This document shows positions 25,942 to 33,101 of a DNA stretch of 40,700 bases, in pieces. Location of the stretch: contig JAEEVR010000022.1 in NCBI GenBank assembly GCA_016290995.1, positions 1-40,700 of the forward strand. The letters run 5' to 3'. The translations under genes were made by a program, and so were the position numbers. A model generated the notes under the pieces. The model did not search any database. It saw only the letters and a list, made by a program, of their open reading frames with translations, and was not told the origin of the DNA. The first letter of the stretch is position 1, and each line of letters starts with the position of its first letter. Source of the stretch: Treponema sp. GTDB lineage: Bacteria; Spirochaetota; Spirochaetia; Treponematales; Treponemataceae.

Positions 25942-27039
25942 ATGGGTATTTTTGATGGCATTGAAACAGAGCATTTAAGAGATGTGTATAATGAATTGTG
26001 GGCGGGAAGAATTTCTCCAGAAAAAATCGTGAAGACATATTGGAAACATGGTGACAAATCTAAGGATTCAGAGAATTCTTTTCAACTTAACTTTGCTGAT
26101 CAAAATATAGATAGAATGAATATAACCAAAGCTGATAAGAACAAAATATATTTGGGCTTGAATTCATTTTTCAAACCGCTTGCGACTGACTTTGAGAGGA
26201 AATATCAAGATGTCTGTTTTGCTTCTGGGAATGAATATAAAGAAATTATGAAATTGCATTCTTCATCCCTTTGTGCTTTGTTGATGTTCAGTTCTGTTTC
26301 TAATGATAATCCTCTAGTGTTAGAGCTGAATGTTCGTGGTGTAAGGGTTAATTTTAAATTCACAAAGGTGTTGTTTGAATATGAGAATAAGGTGATAAAT
26401 CCGAATCACCCGTCTAGTGTTGATGTTGTTTTGGTAGGAGAAAATTTGATTACATACAAAAAAGCTATTCTTTTTCTAGAATCGAAATTTTCTGAGTATT
26501 TAACAATTACAAATCAATTTAAACGCCTTGGTGCTGGCTATTTGGATAAGCCTTATTGCGATGAATATTACAACGATGGCTTTTTGAAAGACCTTGATAT
26601 AAGGTTTTTACGAAATACTGATAATACGCTAAGTGTCTTTTCTCATGAAGATAAAGATGGTAAAAAGACAAGTTCCTATGGTTTTGAAACAATTTCCGGG
26701 AAGCAGACATACCTTGAAGGGGTGAAACAGCTTATTTCGCATTATATTGGAATTACAAATTTCATACGAGGTAATATTGTTGATAAGCGAAAAGATGCAT
26801 TAACTCCTGGTGACGCAGAAATTTATCTTGGTGAAATATTGTTTGATTTCAAATTTGAAGATGCACAAAATAAATTAATGACTTATACATCGTATTATCA
26901 AGGGCTTGCAAAGAAATTAAATAATTTGCGTCCAAATATAAATGTTTTGGATGATGTCCTCAAATATTCTTTGTTTAAGAAAGGAAATAGTAACTATTTG
27001 ATTTCAGATGAGATAAGAAAGTTTTATCGTCTTGATTGA
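25942..27039 (+). CDS. Putative PD-(D/E)XK nuclease-like protein
   Basis: A 365-aa soluble protein without a clear named relative. Residues 157-186 read as a PD-(D/E)XK core: SSVDVVLVG with Asp161, then ILFLESKFSEYL with Glu180-Ser-Lys182. An upstream helix (EYKEIMKLHSSSLCALLMF, about 98-116) and a later QLISHYIGITNF helix (about 263-274) resemble the flanking helices of restriction-type nucleases. If right, it would cut DNA. It has its own strong promoter and a GGAGG site. The gene is AT-rich like the rest of the island. It could instead be a nuclease-fold protein without activity. Confidence 0.55.
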   Translation: MGIFDGIETEHLRDVYNELWAGRISPEKIVKTYWKHGDKSKDSENSFQLNFADQNIDRMNITKADKNKIYLGLNSFFKPLATDFERKYQDVCFASGNEYKEIMKLHSSSLCALLMFSSVSNDNPLVLELNVRGVRVNFKFTKVLFEYENKVINPNHPSSVDVVLVGENLITYKKAILFLESKFSEYLTITNQFKRLGAGYLDKPYCDEYYNDGFLKDLDIRFLRNTDNTLSVFSHEDKDGKKTSSYGFETISGKQTYLEGVKQLISHYIGITNFIRGNIVDKRKDALTPGDAEIYLGEILFDFKFEDAQNKLMTYTSYYQGLAKKLNNLRPNINVLDDVLKYSLFKKGNSNYLISDEIRKFYRLD

Positions 27040-27078
27040 TTCGCCTATTTGCACCTTTTCTTCAACAAAAAAGAATTC

Positions 27079-27339
27079 CTAACACTCCCCATCCCCTATC
27101 GCTTTTGCCAACAGCTCGGCAAAGGTTGATTTGCCGTCGTATGGATACTTTTCAAAAATCTCTTTCCTGGCGGCCTTCGTCTCTGGGTGTTGGAGAAAAG
27201 CTAGTCTTCTGTAATATTGCCAATCATTTGTTAGCAAGGCAAGCATTCTGCATTTTTGTTCTGGTGTCAGTGATTCTGGAATGGTCACTTTGACAAAGGA
27301 ACTTTCACTTGAAATTCTAGATACACCGTTAATTTTCAT
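27079..27339 (-). CDS. Small hypothetical protein, divergent from the AAA+ ATPase
   Basis: An 86-aa protein, unrecognised. It starts with a short basic-hydrophobic strand region and then helices (TPEQKCRMLALLTNDWQYYRRLAFL, then YDGKSTFAELLAKAI). An AAGGGGGA site precedes the ATG at 27339. Its promoter has the same layout as that of the HTH regulator: dyad core, 9 bp, TATAAT, 9 bp, ribosome site. This shared layout is the best evidence that it is a real gene of the same regulon. Confidence 0.65.
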   Translation of the reverse strand: MKINGVSRISSESSFVKVTIPESLTPEQKCRMLALLTNDWQYYRRLAFLQHPETKAARKEIFEKYPYDGKSTFAELLAKAIGDGEC

Positions 27340-27359
27340 GATTCCCCCTTATATTAAAC

Positions 27360-27406
27360 ATTATAATTTTTGAATTCTCACCATATGAGAAAAATGTTTG
27401 TATACT
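27360..27406. promoter_or_regulatory. Divergent promoter with dyad operator, copy 2
   Basis: The core TTCTCA-N5-TGAGAA (27375-27391) is flanked at exactly 9 bp on each side by a minus-strand TATAAT (27360-27365) and a plus-strand TATACT (27401-27406). The whole element is 47 bp, the same as copy 1. It would drive the 86-aa gene leftward and the AAA+ ATPase rightward. Confidence 0.75.
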
Positions 27407-27461
27407 TGGAGTGAAAATAATTAATTGACACACAAAAAACGGTTGTGAATGGGGAGTCTGT

Positions 27462-29618
27462 ATGATTATGAATGAAAAACACACGATTTTGTCGGCGATT
27501 ATTGCTGCCTCGGAAAAACTTGAAGGCTCGAAACTTGACGATTCAATTCTTAAAGATGTTAAGGAAGAACTTTGTATGATTGCGGAATATATCAAATTGG
27601 ATGAAATTTCCGCGATTTTCTTTACGATAATATTTGTTTTGCAGAATCAAAGGCTATCTTCTGTGAATATGCATAATATTGCCGAATTTTTGGATTATTC
27701 TTTTTTGCATATTCTCGAGTATCGCAAGAAAATTGATGAACTTGAGAAAAAGAGTCTTGTTTATATGCAAGACCTGCGGAATGTCAGCCATCATCCTGAA
27801 AACAATGGTTACAAAATTTCTGGCACAGTTTTAAACAATGTTATTGATAATGAACCGATTGTATTCGTTGAAGAAGGCGAAAAAACTACAGAAAGCATTC
27901 TGCAAGAACTGGTATTCATACAATCAAGTTATTTAAATAAGGTGATGAGTTTTAGCGAATATAAAAGGCAAATATCTACATTTGAAAGAAAGAATTCAGA
28001 GGCGGAAGTCATCAAAAATATTATGAAACTATTTCTTAATGATTTTGACTCGCGCGCGATTCTTTATTATCTAAGTCTTTGTGTTGTTATTGATGGCGAC
28101 GCCTTTGAGGCTGAGGGACGAAATAGGGAATCTCGAAGTGAAAATGTTATTTTTGAGCTTATTAGCCCTCAAAAAAAGTTTTCAAGACGCAAAGCGCTTT
28201 ATGACGATACAGATTCTCTTATAAAGAAGAAATATCTTGAGAGGGTTTATGAAGGGAGGTCTGGCGGCGGATGCAAAGTTTCATTTGGGATTACATCAGA
28301 GGGAATAAAGAAAATATTTAAAAGCGAAGCAAAATTGTATCTAAAGCAAGATTTTGCACTAACTGAAACAGACAAAACAATCTCGGCTCTTATGGAATTC
28401 GGTTTTGAATATGAAAGTGGAAATTCGGAACGTTTTTCGAAAATTAGTAATCTTGAAAGGGTCGAAAAAAAATATAAGGATTTGAATTTTTTCAAAACAA
28501 TTCAGAACATCTTTTCGATAGAATCTAGCAGATTCTTTTTATATGATTGCGCGTATAATTATGTTTCTACTGGTTGCGAGAGAACTTTAGCAAATATTCT
28601 TAACGATTATTATCACCAGCGCTCATGTTATTTTGGAGAATTGCGTTTGTTTTTGAACGACGAACATGAACTTGTGGAAAAGGGCTTTCTGGAAATAGAC
28701 AAAAATCAAAACATGGAAAGATCCCGGGCTTCAATTTCGGACAAAACAATTGAACTTTTGTATGGAGAAAATGCTGATGTTTATATAAAGACCATTGCGG
28801 ACAGAAGCATAATTGAAAATGAAAAAATAAAGGAAAAGACGCTTTTTTATTCTCTTGCAGTTCAAAAACAAATAGACATGCTTCGTGAAAGCATGAGACA
28901 AGAGAATTTTGAAGCGATGCAAGATCGGCTTTCTAAGAAAGGGTTAGCTAAAGGTGTCGCAATCCTTTTGTATGGCGCTCCCGGAACCGGCAAAACTGAA
29001 ACTGTTTATCAACTTGCGAAACAGACGCGTCATAAAATATTCCATGTTGATATTGCCGAATCAAAGTCGATGTGGTTTGGAGAAAGCGAAAAGAAAATCA
29101 AAAAGATTTTTACAGACTATGAACTGTTTTGTAAAACATGCAAGCGGCATGGTGAAAACACTCCTATCTTGCTTTTTAACGAGGCGGACGCTCTTATCGC
29201 AAAACGCAAAGATATAGATTCTGGAAGTTGCGCTCAAACAGAAAACTCAATTCAAAATATTCTTTTGGAAGAAATGGAAAAGCTCGAAGGAATTATGATT
29301 GCCACAACAAATCTTTGTGAGAATATGGACAAGGCGTTTGAACGCCGATTTTTGTTCAAGGTAAAATACGAAAAGCCAAATCGTGAAGCTCGCGAGAATA
29401 TTTGGAGGTCAAAAATGAACGGATTGGATGACGAAAATATAACAAAGCTCGCAGAACAGTTTGATTTTTCTGGCGGTGAAATTGACAATATTGTTAGAAA
29501 ATACGAAATGAATGAAATCATCAAAGGCACTCAGCCTAGGTATGAGGAAATCGTAGAATTGTGCAAAACGGAGCGTCTTGAGAAATCCGAGTCGAGGCGT
29601 GTTGGTTTTTGCGTGTAA
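27462..29618 (+). CDS. AAA+ ATPase with long N-terminal region
   Basis: A 718-aa protein. The N-terminal ~480 residues are mostly helical with a winged-helix-like stretch (LYDDTDSLIKKKYLERVYEGRS and nearby). The C-terminal AAA+ module has Walker A GAPGTGKT (505-512), Walker B LLFNEADAL (570-578; Asn573 where Asp is usual, Glu574 kept), sensor 1 Asn617 and an FERRF arginine finger (around 627-630). Such NEAD-type ATPases act as remodelling motors, often in defence or phage-related clusters. Start ATG 27462 follows GGAG by 5 nt. It is probably driven by the dyad promoter copy 2. The target is unknown. Confidence 0.8.
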   Translation: MIMNEKHTILSAIIAASEKLEGSKLDDSILKDVKEELCMIAEYIKLDEISAIFFTIIFVLQNQRLSSVNMHNIAEFLDYSFLHILEYRKKIDELEKKSLVYMQDLRNVSHHPENNGYKISGTVLNNVIDNEPIVFVEEGEKTTESILQELVFIQSSYLNKVMSFSEYKRQISTFERKNSEAEVIKNIMKLFLNDFDSRAILYYLSLCVVIDGDAFEAEGRNRESRSENVIFELISPQKKFSRRKALYDDTDSLIKKKYLERVYEGRSGGGCKVSFGITSEGIKKIFKSEAKLYLKQDFALTETDKTISALMEFGFEYESGNSERFSKISNLERVEKKYKDLNFFKTIQNIFSIESSRFFLYDCAYNYVSTGCERTLANILNDYYHQRSCYFGELRLFLNDEHELVEKGFLEIDKNQNMERSRASISDKTIELLYGENADVYIKTIADRSIIENEKIKEKTLFYSLAVQKQIDMLRESMRQENFEAMQDRLSKKGLAKGVAILLYGAPGTGKTETVYQLAKQTRHKIFHVDIAESKSMWFGESEKKIKKIFTDYELFCKTCKRHGENTPILLFNEADALIAKRKDIDSGSCAQTENSIQNILLEEMEKLEGIMIATTNLCENMDKAFERRFLFKVKYEKPNREARENIWRSKMNGLDDENITKLAEQFDFSGGEIDNIVRKYEMNEIIKGTQPRYEEIVELCKTERLEKSESRRVGFCV

Positions 29619-29653
29619 AATTCTTCTTCTAGCTTTTTCTTCGCTAACCACTC

Positions 29654-29682
29654 TTGCCACCCATCCCCCCTTTCATTACAAT
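29654..29682 (+). promoter_or_regulatory. Leaderless promoter of the histidine phosphatase gene
   Basis: TTGCCA (29654-29659) and TACAAT (29677-29682) are spaced by exactly 17 bp. The ATG is 6 nt after the -10 box, at the expected transcription start, and no Shine-Dalgarno is possible. Confidence 0.7.
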
Positions 29683-29688
29683 GCCCTT

Positions 29689-30294
29689 ATGGAACTTTAC
29701 ATCGTTCGGCATGGGCAGACTGTTTGGAACGCGGCAGGAAAATTGCAGGGCCGCACGGACATAGAGTTGAACCAAAACGGAATCGACGCGGCCGTCGCTT
29801 TGGGCCGCCGACTGCAAGGCGTTCACTTTGACAAAATATTTTCTTCGCCGTTAAAGCGCGCTGTTCACACCGCGGAACTCATTCGCGGCTCCGACGATTC
29901 AACATTGCGCGACGTTCCAATCCAAACCGACCAGCGCTTGATAGAAATGTCATTCGGAATAGGCGAGGGCCGCTTGTGCGACGAATGGTTCGCTCCGCAA
30001 AGCCCTTACAGATTTTTCTTTACCGAGCCGGAAAAATTTCCACGCCCGCCGCAGGGCGAAAGCTTTGAGGACGTCATGGCGCGCACAAAAAATTTTGTCC
30101 AAGAAATAATCGAGCCGCTTTACGGTCATGCGGAACGCCTTATGATTGTGGCGCATGGAGCCTTGAACAAGGGAATTATGTGCTACTTGCAAAATCACGG
30201 CGTGGAAGATTATTGGCTTAACGGCTTGCAGGAAAATTGCCAGGCCAGCGTCTTTGACTACGACGGCGCGTCTTGGAAAACGATTGTCGCGTAA
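29689..30294 (+). CDS. Histidine phosphatase family protein (phosphoglycerate mutase-like)
   Basis: A 201-aa phosphohistidine enzyme. The start MELYIVRHGQTVWN carries the catalytic RHG motif (His8 in RHGQT), the FSSPLKRAVHTAEL segment follows, and the second catalytic His lies in MIVAHGALNKG (about residue 154). It may dephosphorylate a small metabolite such as a phosphoglycerate or alpha-ribazole phosphate, but the substrate is not clear. I used the ATG at 29689, because an upstream in-frame extension would cross the promoter. It overlaps no neighbour and follows the AAA+ gene by 70 nt. Confidence 0.9.
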   Translation: MELYIVRHGQTVWNAAGKLQGRTDIELNQNGIDAAVALGRRLQGVHFDKIFSSPLKRAVHTAELIRGSDDSTLRDVPIQTDQRLIEMSFGIGEGRLCDEWFAPQSPYRFFFTEPEKFPRPPQGESFEDVMARTKNFVQEIIEPLYGHAERLMIVAHGALNKGIMCYLQNHGVEDYWLNGLQENCQASVFDYDGASWKTIVA

Positions 30295-30324
30295 AAAAAA
30301 CGCCGCCCCAAACGGAGCGGCGTT
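30291..30324 (-). terminator. Terminator of the DUF1508-H1 gene
   Basis: On the minus strand an AACGCCGC / GCGGCGTT stem, extended by two G-C pairs around one mismatch, is followed by eight T. It overlaps the end of the phosphatase gene. Confidence 0.75.
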
Positions 30325-30344
30325 GTCGTTAAGACGGAGCGTTA

Positions 30345-31037
30345 TTAGCGCTTCTTGGCGGCCTTTTTGGCTGTCTTCTTAACGGGCTTTTTGGCAGACT
30401 TTTTGGCGGCCGTCTTTTTTACGGGCTTCTTAGCCGCCTTTTTTGCTGTTGTCTTCTTTACGGGCTTTTTAACCGCCTTCTTTGTTGTCTTCTTAACGGG
30501 CTTTTTTACCGCTTTCTTTGTTGTCTTTTTGGCGGCTGTCTTCTTTGCCGGCTTTTTTACGGCTTTCTTTGCGGCTGTTTTTTTGGCAGCTTTCTTTGTT
30601 GTTTTCTTGGCTGTCTTTTTGGCGGCCGGTTTTTTTGCCGCGGGTTTCTTGGCGGCGGGCTTCTTTTCGGCTACAGCCTTGTCTTCGATTTCAGAGTTTA
30701 CGTTGGCCTGAACGGAAAGAACGCCGGCCTTGCAAGCCTGCATTGTTGAATAGCCTTCGCCCCAAATCAAGTTGTTTCCGTTGGAGGCGACCAAGCGGAA
30801 GCGGAATTCCTTTTTGCGGTCCTGGTAAACCTGCCACTTGGGGTTGGGGTACTTAGGTCCGTCTTTGATTGTCAAATCTTCGATCGGAGACTTGGCCAAT
30901 TTTTTAAGAGCGTCAATCGCTTTTTTGCAGCTTGGCTTTGACTTGTATTGCTGAGCTGTGGCGATAACCTGTCCATTGGTGGCTTCTACATTAAAATAAA
31001 AACCAGTCTTGGATTTTCTGATAACATATTTTCCCAT
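30345..31037 (-). CDS. Tandem DUF1508 protein with histone H1-like Lys/Ala-rich tail
   Basis: A 230-aa protein in three parts. Residues about 1-55 (MGKYVIRKSKTGFYFNVEATNG onward) and about 62-115 (KWQVYQDRKKEFRFRLVASNG onward) are two DUF1508/UPF0339 (YegP-like) domains. Residues about 122-230 are a tail of roughly 45% Lys with Ala, Pro and Thr, built from AAKKPA/KKTA/KKPVKK repeats, like eukaryotic H1 and bacterial Hc1/AlgP tails. The tail should bind DNA or RNA, so this is probably a nucleoid-associated protein. Start is the ATG at 31037, 7 nt after AAGGAG. Its promoter lies beside two tandem palindromes. Confidence 0.82.
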   Translation of the reverse strand: MGKYVIRKSKTGFYFNVEATNGQVIATAQQYKSKPSCKKAIDALKKLAKSPIEDLTIKDGPKYPNPKWQVYQDRKKEFRFRLVASNGNNLIWGEGYSTMQACKAGVLSVQANVNSEIEDKAVAEKKPAAKKPAAKKPAAKKTAKKTTKKAAKKTAAKKAVKKPAKKTAAKKTTKKAVKKPVKKTTKKAVKKPVKKTTAKKAAKKPVKKTAAKKSAKKPVKKTAKKAAKKR

Positions 31038-31080
31038 GTTTATCTCCTTTTGCCCTCCCACGGGCTATCATTATTCTTAT

Positions 31081-31109
31081 ATTGTAATCCCTTTTTTAAA
31101 ATAATGCAA
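31081..31109 (-). promoter_or_regulatory. Promoter of the DUF1508-H1 gene
   Basis: On the minus strand TTGCAT (31104-31109) and TACAAT (31081-31086) have a 17-bp spacer. The first palindrome (31108-31123) touches the -35 box. Confidence 0.65.
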
Positions 31110-31143
31110 ATGAAATTTCATTTTTTTAAATGAAAGTTCATTT
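31108..31143. promoter_or_regulatory. Two tandem palindromes between divergent promoters
   Basis: AAATGAAATTTCATTT (31108-31123) is a perfect 16-bp palindrome. AAATGAAAGTTCATTT (31128-31143) is a near copy, exactly 20 bp further on, about two helical turns. They lie between the promoters of the DUF1508-H1 gene and the S41 lipoprotein gene, as paired operators would. Confidence 0.65.
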
Positions 31144-31147
31144 TTTG

Positions 31148-31176
31148 TTGTGCCTTGACCAATGTTCTGATATAAT
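31148..31176 (+). promoter_or_regulatory. Promoter of the S41 lipoprotein gene
   Basis: TTGTGC (31148-31153) and a perfect TATAAT (31171-31176) are spaced by 17 bp, and AGGAG lies before the ATG at 31198. The second palindrome ends 5 bp upstream of the -35 box. Confidence 0.6.
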
Positions 31177-31197
31177 TGTTACGTCTAGGAGACGAAA

Positions 31198-33087
31198 ATG
31201 AAATTTAAATCTTTAACAAAAAATATTTTTTGCGTTCTCGCGTTGTCTTTGACCTTTGCGCTTTTTTCTTGCGTTAACGAAGTCAACGGCGATGTTGTCG
31301 GCGAAACATACGCCTTTCCCGAAACCACAAGAATTAAGGGCGTTAAAAGTTCCGTTTTATACGGAGCGAAAGGCGTTAAGGTTAATACGTTCATTACATT
31401 CTCTTTGGAGGGCTGGGAAGACGTTCCCTTTCTAAGATTGGACGATGCGGCAAAGCTTATAGGTTTTATTAACGACAGAGGATATGACTGGAAAGAGACT
31501 GACAGCGACGGAGTTTATGTATATAACTATTATCACGCTGCAACAGATTATCCGGATTGGAAAGACGACACCCTCTATTTTGACGCGAAAAACCAAAAGA
31601 TTTATAGCGAAGACTTTACCCGCATAGTAAGCCCTACGCAAAATGTGAATCACAACATAGGAACTGTTTATTGCGATATGGGATCCGCCAGCGCTAAAAC
31701 TCCTGCGGTATCGGAAAGCGATAAAACAGTATATGTAGCGAAATACCCAAAGACGAAGACCGAAATTGATCTTGCAAAATACGGCCTTAAGATGTATGTC
31801 TTTGACACAACAGAACTATTTGAAAAACGTGAAATAAAATATTATTTTCCCGGTCGCGAAGGCTATACCAAGGATCTATTGATTCCATTCCAAGTGATTG
31901 CCGACACCTTTTTTAGGTGCGCCACTTGCAGCTATAATGGAATCGATTATTATGCATGTTTTGACACTAACAGCGACTATTACGCCACAAACAAAGCTTA
32001 CGATTCCGGTCGCAATCCCCGTTCCACCCGCAGCCAACTAAAGGCCGAGTACAATTACAGAAATCTTTGCCTGCTTTTTGACATGAACTATTGCTTGAAG
32101 GAAGAAAGAAATAGAGATACGCAAAAGCATAGGAAAGACAATGTCGGCAAGTTCATCAACGACAGCATTTTTCAAAACGGCCTTGGCTTTGGACTTCTTT
32201 CAACCGATACAGCGATTTATGACGCCTATCTCTATAAGTTCTTGATTAATTACATTGACGACGGCCACACAAGCTATTCAGAGCCGTCCATGTACCAAAG
32301 TCTTGGCTCTGTAAGGCAATATAAATTGGCGGCCTATAATTCTAGAGGGCCAAGGAACTTAGATCTTGACAACGTTAGGGATGAGATGCTGGCGCTACGT
32401 GGTAAACACAAAGGAAAACAAGGCGTGTTTTATGTTGAGGACGGCGTAGCCAAGAAAATGGCTGTCATAGCTTTTGACGGCTTTGTTGATGATGATCCGG
32501 ACACAACAAATCTAGAAACGCTGGCAAATACAAACACTTACGCTTTCTTTAAAAAAGCTTTTAAAGATATAGGGAGTGTCGAAAATATCGTCATTGACCT
32601 TTCTTGCAATGGCGGAGGAGCCATACACCAGTGCTTTCTTTCGCTTTGCTTTTTGAAAAATCCAAGCGAATTTTATATGGCCGAAAAAAATCACTTGGAC
32701 AATTCCATCGCAAAGTTTTATTGCGGCGTAAGCGAAGACTTAACGCAGACTGGAAAAAACTTTTATATTTTGACAAGCGAATTCTCTTTTTCTTGCGGAA
32801 ACTTTTTTCCGTCAGTTTGCAAGTATCAGTTGGAAGTCCCGATTGTTGGCCAAAAAAGCGGCGGCGGCGGCGGCGTTGTAAAGCCCAGCCAAACTTCCGA
32901 CGGCGCCTTGTTCAACACTTCCGCATCGGCCGAAATGTGCGCTCTTGACGCAAGCGGAAACTATGTTTGCATCGACGATGGCGTTCCTGTTGACCACGAA
33001 ATTTCTCACGATAAATTTTATTCCGGAGACGTCATTTACAAAGACTTGTACGATTTGTTGAAGGAGTGGTATCCAACAAAGTTCTAA
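31198..33087 (+). CDS. Putative lipoprotein, S41 (C-terminal processing) peptidase family
   Basis: A 629-aa exported protein. Residues 1-25 are a lipoprotein signal with the lipobox LFSC (Cys25), a relaxed spirochaete-type form. The S41-like region begins around DDGHTSY (about residue 360) and includes DLSCNGGGAIHQ and a TSEFSFSCGNF segment (about 523-533), where the candidate nucleophile Ser lies. The next stretch, PIVGQKSGGGGG, is where S41 enzymes have GxxTxGKG, and the match is imperfect. It may be a surface-anchored protease. The esterase gene follows 14 nt later and is likely cotranscribed. Confidence 0.75.
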   Translation: MKFKSLTKNIFCVLALSLTFALFSCVNEVNGDVVGETYAFPETTRIKGVKSSVLYGAKGVKVNTFITFSLEGWEDVPFLRLDDAAKLIGFINDRGYDWKETDSDGVYVYNYYHAATDYPDWKDDTLYFDAKNQKIYSEDFTRIVSPTQNVNHNIGTVYCDMGSASAKTPAVSESDKTVYVAKYPKTKTEIDLAKYGLKMYVFDTTELFEKREIKYYFPGREGYTKDLLIPFQVIADTFFRCATCSYNGIDYYACFDTNSDYYATNKAYDSGRNPRSTRSQLKAEYNYRNLCLLFDMNYCLKEERNRDTQKHRKDNVGKFINDSIFQNGLGFGLLSTDTAIYDAYLYKFLINYIDDGHTSYSEPSMYQSLGSVRQYKLAAYNSRGPRNLDLDNVRDEMLALRGKHKGKQGVFYVEDGVAKKMAVIAFDGFVDDDPDTTNLETLANTNTYAFFKKAFKDIGSVENIVIDLSCNGGGAIHQCFLSLCFLKNPSEFYMAEKNHLDNSIAKFYCGVSEDLTQTGKNFYILTSEFSFSCGNFFPSVCKYQLEVPIVGQKSGGGGGVVKPSQTSDGALFNTSASAEMCALDASGNYVCIDDGVPVDHEISHDKFYSGDVIYKDLYDLLKEWYPTKF

Positions 33088-33101
33088 ACGGAGAATTGAT
33101 T

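Noticed and set aside
25909..25956. 15-codon frame starting MEENIFWRL across the nuclease gene start
   Set aside because: Its ATG lies inside the -10 box of the promoter, so it could not be on that transcript.
30345..30690. Regular DNA repeats resembling a repeat array
   Set aside because: They encode the Lys/Ala-rich protein tail in frame, with no constant repeat-spacer pattern, so this is not CRISPR.
30355..30711. Plus-strand open frame rich in Phe, Leu, Ala
   Set aside because: It is the antisense shadow of the Lys/Ala tail and has no ribosome site of its own.
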